Assembly: GCF_018760785.1 (NCBI RefSeq) | Contig: NZ_JAHHZO010000005.1 | Span: 248,001-312,000, forward strand | Direction of reading: 5' to 3' | Length of the DNA stretch: 64,000 nt | Source of the DNA: Rhizobium sp. CSW-27 | GTDB lineage: Bacteria; Pseudomonadota; Alphaproteobacteria; Rhizobiales; Rhizobiaceae | Position numbers and translations under genes: made by a program | Notes under the pieces: generated by a model | The model's input: only the letters and a program-made list of their open reading frames with translations | The model's database searches: none | Told to the model about the DNA's origin: nothing | Shown: one piece after another, positions 28,843-37,124 of the stretch | Numbering within the stretch: position 1 is the stretch's first letter | Layout of the letters: the number at the start of each line of letters is the position of its first letter

Positions 28843-29334
28843 ATGGCGAAAGTGACGTTGACGGTGAATGGCCGGACGATGTCGGGCGAGTGCGACGATC
28901 GCACCCTGCTCGTGCACTTCATCCGCGAGAAGCTGGGGCTGACCGGCACGCATGTGGGGTGTGACACCACCCAGTGCGGCGCCTGTGTCGTGCACATGGA
29001 TGGCAGATCTGTCAAAAGCTGTTCCATCCTGGCGGTGCAGGCCTCCGGCTCCACCGTCACGACGATCGAGGGCATCGCCGCACAGGGCGAACTGCATCCG
29101 GTGCAGGCGGCCTTCAACCAGCATCACGGCCTGCAATGCGGCTTCTGCACGCCGGGCATGGTGATGACCGCCGTCGACATGATCGCCCGCCACGGCGGTG
29201 CGCTCGACGAGGCGACGGTGCGCCACGAGCTGGAAGGCAATATCTGTCGGTGCACCGGCTACCACAACATCGTCAGGGCGGTGCTTGCCGCCAATGAAGA
29301 GATGCACGGCGCCGCAAGGCAGGCCGCCGAATAG
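28843..29334 (+). CDS. Form II CO-dehydrogenase-like (xanthine oxidase family) small [2Fe-2S] subunit
   Basis: Small iron-sulfur subunit of a molybdenum hydroxylase (CoxS-like), 163 residues. The plant-type [2Fe-2S] ligands are CDTTQCGACVVH with a distal Cys in SVKSCSILAV. The second, all-helical domain has CGFCTPGMVM and NICRCTGYHNIV. It carries electrons from the Mo site toward FAD. It is the first gene of an S-L-M cluster, with a strong ribosome site. The order S-L-M is that of form II (putative) CO dehydrogenases; form I uses M-S-L. Confidence 0.92.
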   Translation: MAKVTLTVNGRTMSGECDDRTLLVHFIREKLGLTGTHVGCDTTQCGACVVHMDGRSVKSCSILAVQASGSTVTTIEGIAAQGELHPVQAAFNQHHGLQCGFCTPGMVMTAVDMIARHGGALDEATVRHELEGNICRCTGYHNIVRAVLAANEEMHGAARQAAE

Positions 29335-29340
29335 ACAGAA

Positions 29341-29433
29341 GCGAATAGGATGTAGCGAATAGCGAATAGTTGGCCGCTACGTGGCCCGTCGCGTTCTCAC
29401 TCCCCTATTCGCTATTCGCTACTCACTATTCGC
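29341..29433. repeat. Inverted repeat of GCGAATAG units between the S and L genes
   Basis: Arms 29341-29369 and 29405-29433 (29 bp each) are reverse complements except for a 3-bp block in the middle. Each arm holds three copies of the octamer GCGAATAG, two of them in tandem. The centre is 35 bp. It fills nearly the whole 120-bp gap between the small- and large-subunit genes and would form a strong hairpin in the polycistronic mRNA. It may be a REP-like element or a processing signal. Confidence 0.85.
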
Positions 29434-29454
29434 TCGTTTCTGGAGGAGACGATA

Positions 29455-31821
29455 ATGGGAATGGAAGGTATTGGTGCACGCGTGGCCCGCAAGGAAGACA
29501 AGCGCTTCCTCACCGGCAAGGGCCGCTACACCGACGACATGGTCGTTCCGGGCATGAAGTTCGCGTATTTCGTCCGCAGCCCCCATGCACATGCAAGAAT
29601 CACCGGCATTGATGCCGAGGCGGCGAAGGCCATGCCGGGTGTCATCGACGTGCTGGATGGCAGGCAGCTGCAAGCCGATGGCATCGGCAATCTGATCTGC
29701 GGCTGGATGATCCACTCGAAGGACGGCTCGCCGATGAAGATGGGCGCCTGGCGGCCGCTCGCCGTCGACACCGTGCGCTATGTCGGCGATGCGGTGGCAA
29801 TCGTCGTGGCGGATTCCGCTGCCGAAGCGCGCGATGCGGCGGAAGCCGTCATCGTCGATTATGATGAACTGCCCGCCGTGACGACCTCGATTGCCGCCCT
29901 TCAGGACGGCGCGCCGCAGATCCACCCGGAAGCGCCGGGCAACCTGATCTTCGACTGGCAGATCGGCGATGGTGCCGCAACCGACGCGGCGATTGCCGCG
30001 GCGGCGCATGTCACCGAGATCGAGATCCACAACAATCGCCTGTCGCCGAACCCGATGGAGCCGCGCGCCACGCTTGGCATCTATGACAGCGCCGAGGATC
30101 ACTTCACCTGCTACACCACCAGCCAGAACCCGCATGTGGCGCGCCTCGTCATGAGCGCCTTCTATAATGTCGCGCCGGAAAACAAGCTGCGCGTCATCGC
30201 CCCGGATGTCGGCGGCGGCTTCGGCTCGAAGATCTACATCTATCCGGAAGAGATCGTCTGTCTCTGGGCGTCCAAGAAGACCGGCGTGCCGGTCAAGTGG
30301 ACCTCGGACCGCACCGAAGCCTTCCTCACCGATGCGCATGGTCGCGACCATGTGTCGAAGGTGAAGATGGCCTTCGACAAGGACCACCGCATCATCGGCC
30401 TGAAGGTCGATACGATCGCCAATCTCGGCGCCTACATGTCGCTCTTCTCGTCGGCGGTGCCGACCTATCTCTATGCGACGCTGCTGTCTGGCCAGTATGC
30501 CATCCCGGCCATCCACGCCAATGTCCGCACTGTCTACACCAATACGGTGCCGGTCGATGCCTATCGCGGCGCCGGGCGGCCGGAAGCGACCTATCTCCTG
30601 GAACGGACGATGGAAACGGCGGCACGCGAACTCGGCATTTCGCCGGCGGAGCTTCGCCGCAAGAACTTCATCCGCTCCTTCCCCTATCAGACACCTGTCA
30701 TCATGAATTACGATGCCGGCGATTACGAAGCCTCGCTGTCGGCTGCCATGCAGGCGGCGGATTGGGACGGTTTCCCGGCGCGCCGGGCGCAATCGGAAGC
30801 GCGCGGCAAGAAACGCGGCATCGGCATGAGCTGCTACATCGAGGCCTGCGGCATCGCGCCGTCTCAAGCCGTCGGTTCGCTCGGCGCCGGTGTCGGCCTG
30901 TGGGAGTCGGCAGAAGTCCGGGTCAATGCGGTCGGCACCATCGAAGTGCTCACCGGCTCGCACAGTCATGGCCAGGGCCATGAAACCACCTTTGCCCAGC
31001 TGGTGGCCGATCGCCTCGGCGTGCCGATTTCCAGCGTCAATATCGTGCATGGCGATACCGACAAGGTGCAGATGGGCATGGGCACCTATGGTTCCCGCTC
31101 CGGTGCCGTCGGCATGTCGGCCATCGTCAAGGCGCTCGACAAGGTGGAGATGAAGGCAAAGAAGATCGCCGCCCACCTGATGGAGGCCGACGAGAGCGAC
31201 ATCGTCATCGAGAACGGCGAGCTGAAGGTGGCAGGCACGGACAAGGTGCTGCCCTGGTTCCAGGTGGCACTGGCCGCCTATACCGCCCACAACCTGCCGG
31301 CCGGCATGGAGCCGGGCCTCAAGGAAAGCGCCTTCTACGATCCGTCCAACTTCACCTTCCCGGCTGGCTGCTACATTGCGGAGGTCGAGGTCGATCCGGA
31401 AACCGGCAAGACGGAGATCATCCAGTTCGTCGCGGCGGATGATTTCGGCAATATCATCAACCCGCTGATCGTCGAGGGCCAGGTGCATGGCGGCCTTGCC
31501 CAGGGCATCGGCCAGGCGCTTTTGGAAGAGGTGCGCTATGACGAGGCGACGGGCCAGATCCTGACGGCAAGCTACATGGATTATGCCATGCCGCGTGCCG
31601 ATGACCTGCCGTCCTTCACGCTCTCGCACCAGAATACGCCATGCCCCGGCAATCCGCTCGGCATCAAGGGCTGCGGCGAGGCGGGGGCCATCGGTTCGCC
31701 GCCGGCGCTCATGAATGCGATCACCGATGCCATCGGCACCAATGACCTGACCATGCCGGCAACGCCGCTGAAGGTGTGGAGCGCCCTGCAGGGCGCCGCC
31801 ATGCCGATGGCCGCCGAATAG
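29455..31821 (+). CDS. Form II CO-dehydrogenase-like molybdenum hydroxylase large subunit
   Basis: Catalytic molybdopterin-cytosine-dinucleotide subunit of the xanthine oxidase family, 788 residues. The active-site loop is AYRGAGR (residues 369-375). This is the form II signature; true form I CoxL has AYxCSFR with the Cu-binding cysteine, which is absent here. Other marks are [30 protein letters not shown] and the catalytic Glu742 in [12 protein letters not shown]. It hydroxylates a carbon substrate using water at a Mo centre; CO oxidation is unproven for form II, and aldehydes or aromatic heterocycles are alternatives. GGAGGAG precedes the ATG. Confidence 0.92.
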   Translation: MGMEGIGARVARKEDKRFLTGKGRYTDDMVVPGMKFAYFVRSPHAHARITGIDAEAAKAMPGVIDVLDGRQLQADGIGNLICGWMIHSKDGSPMKMGAWRPLAVDTVRYVGDAVAIVVADSAAEARDAAEAVIVDYDELPAVTTSIAALQDGAPQIHPEAPGNLIFDWQIGDGAATDAAIAAAAHVTEIEIHNNRLSPNPMEPRATLGIYDSAEDHFTCYTTSQNPHVARLVMSAFYNVAPENKLRVIAPDVGGGFGSKIYIYPEEIVCLWASKKTGVPVKWTSDRTEAFLTDAHGRDHVSKVKMAFDKDHRIIGLKVDTIANLGAYMSLFSSAVPTYLYATLLSGQYAIPAIHANVRTVYTNTVPVDAYRGAGRPEATYLLERTMETAARELGISPAELRRKNFIRSFPYQTPVIMNYDAGDYEASLSAAMQAADWDGFPARRAQSEARGKKRGIGMSCYIEACGIAPSQAVGSLGAGVGLWESAEVRVNAVGTIEVLTGSHSHGQGHETTFAQLVADRLGVPISSVNIVHGDTDKVQMGMGTYGSRSGAVGMSAIVKALDKVEMKAKKIAAHLMEADESDIVIENGELKVAGTDKVLPWFQVALAAYTAHNLPAGMEPGLKESAFYDPSNFTFPAGCYIAEVEVDPETGKTEIIQFVAADDFGNIINPLIVEGQVHGGLAQGIGQALLEEVRYDEATGQILTASYMDYAMPRADDLPSFTLSHQNTPCPGNPLGIKGCGEAGAIGSPPALMNAITDAIGTNDLTMPATPLKVWSALQGAAMPMAAE

Positions 31822-31840
31822 CAAAGAGGAGGAGACCATC

Positions 31841-32638
31841 ATGTATGCTACCAGCTATCACCGTGCATCCTCCGTCGGCGAAGCGGTCAATCTGCGCGCC
31901 TCGCATGACGAGGGACGCTATGTGTCCGGCGGCATGACGCTGATCGCCACGATGAAGCAGCGTCTTGCCGCCCCGTCGGACCTGATCGACCTGCGCCACA
32001 TCGCGGATATGAAGGGCGTTTCCGTCGAGGGGCGTTCCGTCAGGATCGGTGCCGCGACACCCCATGCGGATGTCGCCGCGTCGGCGGCGCTTCGCGCTGT
32101 CTGTCCGGCGATCTGCCAGCTCGCCGGCATGATCGGCGATCCGCATGTGCGCAACATGGGAACGATCGGCGGTTCGGTCGCCAACAACGATCCGGCGGCG
32201 GATTATCCTTCCGCCGTGCTGGCGCTGAACGCCACCGTGGTGACCGACCGGCGGGAGATCGCGGCCGACGATTTCTTCCTCGGCATGTTCGACACGGCGC
32301 TGGAGGAGGCGGAAATGATCACCGCCATCCGTTTCGAGGCGCCGGAAAAGGCGGGCTATGCCAAGTTCCCGAACCCGGCCTCCCGCTATGCCATCACCGG
32401 CGTCTTCGTGGCGAAGACAGCGGATGGCGCGCGTGTTGCCGTCACCGGTGCCGGTTCGAGCGGCGTCTTCCGGGTGGCGGAGATGGAGGCGGCGCTTTCC
32501 GCCGCCTGGTCGCCCGAATCAGTCGCGGGCGTCTCCGTCGATCCCGCGATGCTGATGTCGGATCTGCATGCCACGGCCGAGTATCGCGCCAATCTGGTGC
32601 GGGTCATGGCCAAGCGGGCGGTGCTGGCATCGCTCTGA
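31841..32638 (+). CDS. Form II CO-dehydrogenase-like FAD-binding medium subunit
   Basis: FAD subunit (CoxM-like), 265 residues. The FAD-binding motifs are GGMTLIATMKQR near the N-terminus and MIGDPHVRNMGTIGGSVANNDPAADYPSA in the middle (the GTIGG type), and a C-terminal CO-dehydrogenase flavoprotein domain follows. It receives electrons from the small subunit and passes them to an acceptor. It is the last gene of the S-L-M cluster, 19 bp after the large-subunit gene; no maturation genes (coxD/E/F/G) follow. Confidence 0.91.
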   Translation: MYATSYHRASSVGEAVNLRASHDEGRYVSGGMTLIATMKQRLAAPSDLIDLRHIADMKGVSVEGRSVRIGAATPHADVAASAALRAVCPAICQLAGMIGDPHVRNMGTIGGSVANNDPAADYPSAVLALNATVVTDRREIAADDFFLGMFDTALEEAEMITAIRFEAPEKAGYAKFPNPASRYAITGVFVAKTADGARVAVTGAGSSGVFRVAEMEAALSAAWSPESVAGVSVDPAMLMSDLHATAEYRANLVRVMAKRAVLASL

Positions 32639-32658
32639 AAGTTCCAAGGCGAGCAACT

Positions 32659-32686
32659 GGGGCGGCTTCGGCCGCCCCCTTTTTGC
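32659..32686 (+). terminator. Terminator of the molybdenum hydroxylase operon
   Basis: An 8-bp perfect stem, GGGGCGGC/GCCGCCCC (32659-32666 with 32671-32678), with a TTCG tetraloop, followed by CTTTTT. It lies 20 bp after the stop. Confidence 0.9.
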
Positions 32687-32702
32687 TCTTTTCGCCGTGG
32701 TC

Positions 32703-32716
32703 TTGATGTGAATCAA
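32703..32716 (+). promoter_or_regulatory. FNR/FixK-type anaerobox upstream of hemA
   Basis: TTGAT-GTGA-ATCAA is an exact match to the TTGAT-N4-ATCAA consensus recognised by FNR, FnrN and FixK. It lies 146 bp upstream of the hemA ATG, with an A/T-rich stretch (32730-32770) between them suited to a promoter. Control of hemA by FnrN/FixK proteins is known in rhizobia and Agrobacterium; here it is inferred from the exact motif. Confidence 0.82.
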
Positions 32717-32862
32717 CTTTCTCTTATCGATGCTGTCATAAATTCAAATTGGAATTGTTCAAAAAAATGGGCCAAATGCCGCAGGGACTGTGATTTGCAC
32801 CCGTCGGGGTTGACGCCAAAGCAGCTGCGACCCACAAAAGGCGCAGGTTCTGGAGTGTGAGA

Positions 32863-34077
32863 ATGGATTTCGAGGCATTTTTCAAAGGCGAACTGGACAG
32901 CCTTCATCAGGAAGGTCGCTATCGCGTGTTCGCCGATCTCGAGCGGCATCGCGGCAATTTTCCCCGCGCGACCCGCCACACCCCGGAAGGCAAACGCGAC
33001 GTCACCGTCTGGTGTTCCAACGATTATCTCGGCATGGGCCAGCATCCGGCCGTGGTTGCCGCCATGCATGAGGCGATCGATCACTGTGGCGCGGGTGCGG
33101 GAGGCACCCGGAATATTTCTGGCACCAACCACTACCACGTGCTTCTGGAGCAGGAACTTGCCGATCTGCACGGCAAGGATTCCGCCCTCATCTTCAATTC
33201 CGGCTACATGTCCAACTGGGCGACGCTCGGCACGCTGGGGGCCAAGATTCCCGGCCTCATCATCTATTCCGATGCGCTGAACCATGCCTCGATGATCGAG
33301 GGCATCCGCTATGGCAAGTGCGAGCGCGTCATCTGGAAGCATAACGATCTGGACGACCTGCGCGCCAAGCTTGCGGTTGCCGATCCGAAGGCACCGAAGC
33401 TGATCGCCTTCGAAAGCGTCTATTCGATGGATGGCGACATCGCGCCGATCAGGGAAATCTGCGATCTGGCTGACGAATTCGGCGCCATGACCTATCTCGA
33501 CGAAGTGCATGCGGTCGGCATGTATGGTCCGCGCGGCGGCGGCATTGCCGAACGCGAGGGCCTGATGGACCGCATCACCATCATCGAAGGCACGCTCGGC
33601 AAGGCCTTCGGCGTGATGGGCGGTTACATCACCGGCTCGCACGCGGTCTGCGATTTCATCCGCTCCTTCGCCTCCGGCTTCATCTTCACGACGGCCCTGC
33701 CGCCGGCGCTCGCCGCAGGCGCGCTCGCCTCGATCCGTCACCTGAAGGCAAGCCCCTTCGAGCGCGCCCGCCATCAGGACCGCGTGCGCAAGCTGCGTGC
33801 CTCGCTGGATGCCCGCGGCATTCCGCATATGCCCAATCCCAGCCACATCGTGCCGGTGATGGTGGGGGATGCCGCCAAGTGCAAGTGGATCTCGGACCTG
33901 CTGCTCGATCACTCCGGCATCTATGTCCAGCCGATCAACTACCCGACGGTACCGCGCAAGACCGAGCGCCTGCGCATCACGCCGACACCGCTGCATTCGG
34001 ATGCCGATATCGAGCATCTGGTCGGCGCCCTGCATCAGCTGTGGTCGCGTTGCGCACTCGCCCGTGCGGTTGCCTGA
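32863..34077 (+). CDS. hemA: 5-aminolevulinate synthase
   Basis: Pyridoxal-phosphate enzyme condensing glycine and succinyl-CoA to 5-aminolevulinate, the first step of heme and B12 tetrapyrroles in alphaproteobacteria (Shemin pathway). It has 404 residues. Key parts are [12 protein letters not shown], the substrate region [26 protein letters not shown] with the PLP-contacting Asp, and the PLP lysine Lys247 in [14 protein letters not shown]. The ATG at 32863 has GGAG seven bases upstream; a GTG two codons earlier is unlikely. It is monocistronic, with its own anaerobox promoter region and terminator. Confidence 0.97.
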   Translation: MDFEAFFKGELDSLHQEGRYRVFADLERHRGNFPRATRHTPEGKRDVTVWCSNDYLGMGQHPAVVAAMHEAIDHCGAGAGGTRNISGTNHYHVLLEQELADLHGKDSALIFNSGYMSNWATLGTLGAKIPGLIIYSDALNHASMIEGIRYGKCERVIWKHNDLDDLRAKLAVADPKAPKLIAFESVYSMDGDIAPIREICDLADEFGAMTYLDEVHAVGMYGPRGGGIAEREGLMDRITIIEGTLGKAFGVMGGYITGSHAVCDFIRSFASGFIFTTALPPALAAGALASIRHLKASPFERARHQDRVRKLRASLDARGIPHMPNPSHIVPVMVGDAAKCKWISDLLLDHSGIYVQPINYPTVPRKTERLRITPTPLHSDADIEHLVGALHQLWSRCALARAVA

Positions 34078-34102
34078 TACGGGCATTGCCTGCTTGAATT
34101 CG

Positions 34103-34142
34103 AAGGACGGATCATGGAGACATGATACGTCCTTTTGTTTTT
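34103..34142 (+). terminator. Terminator of hemA
   Basis: A long stem made of AAGGACG/CGTCCTT and ATCATG/CATGAT closed by a GAGA tetraloop (34103-34134), followed by TTGTTTTTT. A strong intrinsic terminator, 25 bp after the hemA stop. Confidence 0.9.
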
Positions 34143-34158
34143 TGCGGGAGTGTCGGCC

Positions 34159-35277
34159 GTGTCCATGGATCGTGTGAATGCCCTTCTCGACCAGGTGACG
34201 GCCAGCGGCCGCATCACCGGCGCGGTGGTGCTGATCTTTCGGGATGGCGTGCCCGTTCTGGAGCGCGCCGTCGGCTATCAGGATCGCGAGGCCGGGGTGC
34301 CGGTCAGCCTCGACACCATTTTCCGCTATGCTTCCGTCACCAAGCCGATCGTCGCGGCCACCGCGCTTGCCATGGTCGAGCGCGGACTGTTTTCGCTGGA
34401 TGATGCGGTGGTGGATCATCTGCCGTGGTTTCGTCCGCTCAATCCGGACGGCACGCCGGCGGATGTGCGCGTTCGCCATCTCATCACCCATACCTCCGGC
34501 CTCGCCTATGATGCGGGCCTCGAGCAGTTGCCGGCAGACCGCGCCGTCAATCAGGGCCTCAGCGATACCAGCCTGTCGCTGAGGGAGAATTTCTCGCGGT
34601 TGAGCGGCACCCGTCTCGCCTTCCGCCCCGGCGATCAATGGGCCTATTCCACCGCCATCGATGTTCTGGGCGCGGTGATCGAGCAGGTCCACGGTGCCTC
34701 GCTGGAGGATGCCGTCGTTCAACATGTGGCAGCCCCCCTGCAGATGAAGGATGCCCGTTTCCACGTCACGGATCTGTCGCGGCTGGCCGTTGCCTATGCC
34801 GATTCGCCCGATGGCCCGGTGCGCATGCCGGATCCCTGGCACGCGCGGGAAGAGGGGCGGTTCGAGGCCTATTTCTCGCCGTCGCGCATCTTGAATGCCC
34901 GGGCCTTCCAGTCGGGTGGTGCCGGCATGGCCGGCACGGCGCGCGATGTGATGCGGCTGCTGGAGACGGTGCGCACCGGCGGCGAACCGCTGTTCTCCAG
35001 GGAAATGGCCGCAGCCGGCCTCTCCAACCGGATCGGTGATGTGCCCGGCAATCCGGGCCAGCGTTTCGGCTATTTCGGCGCGATCATCACCGATCCGTTG
35101 GCTGCCATGACGGCGCTGCCGGCCGGTGCCGTGCAGTGGGGCGGCGTCTACGGCAATACCTGGTTCATCCTGCCGGATCAGGGTGTCACGGTGGTCAGTC
35201 TCACCAACAATGCCTTGGAAGGCTGCAACGGCGCCTATCCGGAAGAACTGCGGGTCGCCGTCTGCGAAAGCCTGTGA
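34159..35277 (+). CDS. Serine hydrolase of the beta-lactamase class C / esterase family
   Basis: Penicillin-binding-protein-like serine hydrolase, about 372 residues, without a signal peptide. The nucleophile motif SxxK is RYASVTKPIV. The second motif is YST (QWAYSTAID) in place of Y-x-N, as in EstB-type esterases, and the third motif region is WGGVYGNTW. HLITHTSGLAYD is the family landmark. Likely an esterase or amidase rather than an antibiotic-destroying enzyme; the substrate is unknown. The start is uncertain: GTG 34159 is best spaced from GGGAG and ATG 34165 is the alternative. Confidence 0.85.
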   Translation: MSMDRVNALLDQVTASGRITGAVVLIFRDGVPVLERAVGYQDREAGVPVSLDTIFRYASVTKPIVAATALAMVERGLFSLDDAVVDHLPWFRPLNPDGTPADVRVRHLITHTSGLAYDAGLEQLPADRAVNQGLSDTSLSLRENFSRLSGTRLAFRPGDQWAYSTAIDVLGAVIEQVHGASLEDAVVQHVAAPLQMKDARFHVTDLSRLAVAYADSPDGPVRMPDPWHAREEGRFEAYFSPSRILNARAFQSGGAGMAGTARDVMRLLETVRTGGEPLFSREMAAAGLSNRIGDVPGNPGQRFGYFGAIITDPLAAMTALPAGAVQWGGVYGNTWFILPDQGVTVVSLTNNALEGCNGAYPEELRVAVCESL

Positions 35278-35582
35278 ACCACAGCGCACGGCACCACGAT
35301 TTCGGCTTTTCCCCCTCATCCCCCTGCCGGGGACTTCTCCCCGATGGGGAGAAGAGGCCAGGTGGCCAACGTTCAGCCCAACCTCTCATTGATGAAAAAG
35401 AGCGCTAACGTCCGGTGTTGCGGCTTGATTGGCGCAAGGCGGTCCTCCGCGTGTCTTCTCCCCGGCGGGGAGAAGATGGCGGCAGCCGGATGAGGGGGGC
35501 GCGAAGCCGCAATGCCTGCGCGCCTGAGCGTGTGAATTCGAACCAACCGCGTGTTCCCTCGTTTCCTATGCCTGTTTCTCCC
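35278..35582. repeat. Intergenic region with a second palindromic mosaic repeat
   Basis: This 305-bp region between two convergent genes contains inverted arms at 35311-35354 and 35455-35499. Each holds its own CTTCTCCCC...GGGGAGAAG palindrome. The arms match well at their ends and less in the middle. The arrangement copies that of the repeat at 12156-12343 but with a different core, so it belongs to the same general class (RIME/REP-like). Near the centre, AGCGCTAACGTCCGG (35401-35415) recurs exactly at 50535-50549. No credible gene. Confidence 0.8.
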
Positions 35583-36992
35583 TCATACAATTCGGTACGG
35601 CACGATCGAGCGGTTGTCGTGGTCCACCGCAAGCCTGCTCTTCAGCGGCGGCATGGCGCGCTGCGGGCAGGTGTGGCGCTCGCAGATGCGGCAGGAAATG
35701 CCGATCGGCTCGAAGGCGGCGCGGTTGTCGAGATCAAGGTCGTCGGCATAGACGAAGCTTCCGGCATCGGAAATCTCGCAGCCCAGCGCCAGCGCATAGC
35801 GCGGCTGCACGGCGCGAAAGCCGCCGCTGCCCTTGGTGATCTGGGTGGCAAGACAGAGATAACGCACGCCGTCCGGCGTTTCCGCCAGCTGGCGGATGAT
35901 GCGCCCCGGCATCTCGAAGGCCTGGTGCACATTCCACAGCGGACAGGCGGCGCCGAAACGGGCAAACTGCAGTTTGGCCGCGCTGTGGCGCTTGGTGATG
36001 TTGCCGGCGCGGTCCACGCGGGCAAAGAAGATCGGAACCCCCTTCTGCCCCGGCCTTTGCAGCGTACTGAGGCGATGGCAGACCTGCTCCAGGCTGGCGC
36101 CGAAATGGGCGGCCAGCAGGTCGAGATCGTGGCGCAGCGCGCGGGCGCGTTTCAGGAAGCTCTCGTAGGGCAGAAGCAGCGCGCCGGCAAAATAGTTCTG
36201 CAAGCCGATGCGACAGATATCGGCTGCCTCCGGTGTGCGAAAGCCTGCCTCGCGCACCATGCGGTCGATCATCTCGGCCGCATGCAACTGGGCAATCTGC
36301 AGCGCCATCTGGAAATCGCGCGTTGCCGGCGTCGCATAGGCATTCAGAAGCAGGCGGCGCGTTGCCGGGTTGAAGCTTCGGATCAGGTCGTCGGCAAGTG
36401 CTGCACGTTCCACGCTGATGCCGAAGCGACTGCCGAGATGGCGTTGCAGCGCCGCATGGTTCTCGCCGCCGCCGAGCCCCAGTTCGCCCGCCAGCGTTTC
36501 GGCGGCGATGTCGAGATCGTGCAGATAGTTGTCGACGAAGTGGAAATAGTCGCGCACCTCGTCATAGGGCGTCGCCTCCGTCAGGGCTGCCCGGTCCAGC
36601 CGGTCATCCATGCTGGCCAGCTGTTCGCTGGAGCGGCGATAGGCCTGATGGGCCGCGATCAGCGCATGCGCCAGCGCCGGCGCATTCTGCGTGACCAGTT
36701 TCAACTCCTGCAGATTGGCCGTGTAGCCGTCGAACAGCGGATCGGACAGCGCCTCCGAAAGCGCCGAGAGCAGCCGGTCGCCTTCGCCGGACGAGAGTTC
36801 GGCAAGGCTGATGCCGAATTTCTCCGCCAGTGCCAGCAGCACGGCGGCGGAAACCGGTCGCTGGTTGTTCTCGATCTGGTTCAGATAGCTGGTGGAAATG
36901 CCGAGCCTTTCGGCAAACTGTGCCTGCGTGGTGCGCGCCGTATCCCGCAACTCGCGCACCTTGCGTCCGATATAGAGTTTCCCGATGGCCAT
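35583..36992 (-). CDS. Short-chain fatty acyl transcriptional regulator (ScfR/PccR/RamB family)
   Basis: XRE-type regulator of the short-chain acyl-CoA-responsive family, 469 residues. The N-terminal HTH is KVRELRDTARTTQAQFAERLGISTSYLNQIENNQRPVS. A central IrrE-like/DUF955 region and a C-terminal DUF2083 domain with cysteines (ISCRICERHTCPQRAM) follow. In Rhodobacter the homolog PccR senses propionyl-CoA and controls pccB; RamB is the actinobacterial relative. The ATG at 36992 begins exactly at the homologous MAIGKLYIG. The frame stays open far upstream to 38666, but that is antisense to pccB. It is divergent from pccB with TTTGCAAA-like sites at its own start, suggesting control of pcc and itself. 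Confidence 0.9.
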   Translation of the reverse strand: MAIGKLYIGRKVRELRDTARTTQAQFAERLGISTSYLNQIENNQRPVSAAVLLALAEKFGISLAELSSGEGDRLLSALSEALSDPLFDGYTANLQELKLVTQNAPALAHALIAAHQAYRRSSEQLASMDDRLDRAALTEATPYDEVRDYFHFVDNYLHDLDIAAETLAGELGLGGGENHAALQRHLGSRFGISVERAALADDLIRSFNPATRRLLLNAYATPATRDFQMALQIAQLHAAEMIDRMVREAGFRTPEAADICRIGLQNYFAGALLLPYESFLKRARALRHDLDLLAAHFGASLEQVCHRLSTLQRPGQKGVPIFFARVDRAGNITKRHSAAKLQFARFGAACPLWNVHQAFEMPGRIIRQLAETPDGVRYLCLATQITKGSGGFRAVQPRYALALGCEISDAGSFVYADDLDLDNRAAFEPIGISCRICERHTCPQRAMPPLKSRLAVDHDNRSIVPYRIV

Positions 36993-36994
36993 GA

Positions 36995-37024
36995 TTTGCA
37001 ACTTCGCAAAATGCAGTTTGCATA
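36995..37024. promoter_or_regulatory. TTTGCAAA-like operator sites between the ScfR-type regulator and pccB
   Basis: Three octamers each one mismatch from the palindrome TTTGCAAA lie in 30 bp: TTTGCAAC (36995-37002), TTCGCAAA (37003-37010) and TTTGCATA (37017-37024). PccR and RamB are known to recognise TTTGCAAA-type sequences. The cluster starts 3 bp upstream of the regulator start codon and about 100 bp upstream of pccB, a position suited to autoregulation and pccB control. Function is inferred. Confidence 0.65.
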
Positions 37025-37124
37025 TACATAGATTACACATCGCCACCCATTCAACGAAAATCCATGTTTCGCCTGCAGGTCCAGCAGGATACAACAAGCG
37101 GAAAAGCAGAATCTGGGAGGCAGC

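Noticed and set aside
29419..31842. 807-residue minus-strand ORF opposite the molybdenum hydroxylase large subunit
   Set aside because: Antisense shadow with no recognisable motif; the plus-strand gene is unambiguous.
28843..32638. Calling the molybdenum hydroxylase a true (form I) CO dehydrogenase
   Set aside because: The active-site loop is AYRGAGR, not AYxCSFR, and the gene order is S-L-M; CO oxidation cannot be claimed.
32713..35319. 868-residue minus-strand ORF opposite hemA and the serine hydrolase
   Set aside because: Spans two real plus-strand genes and a strong terminator between them; no domain in the translation.
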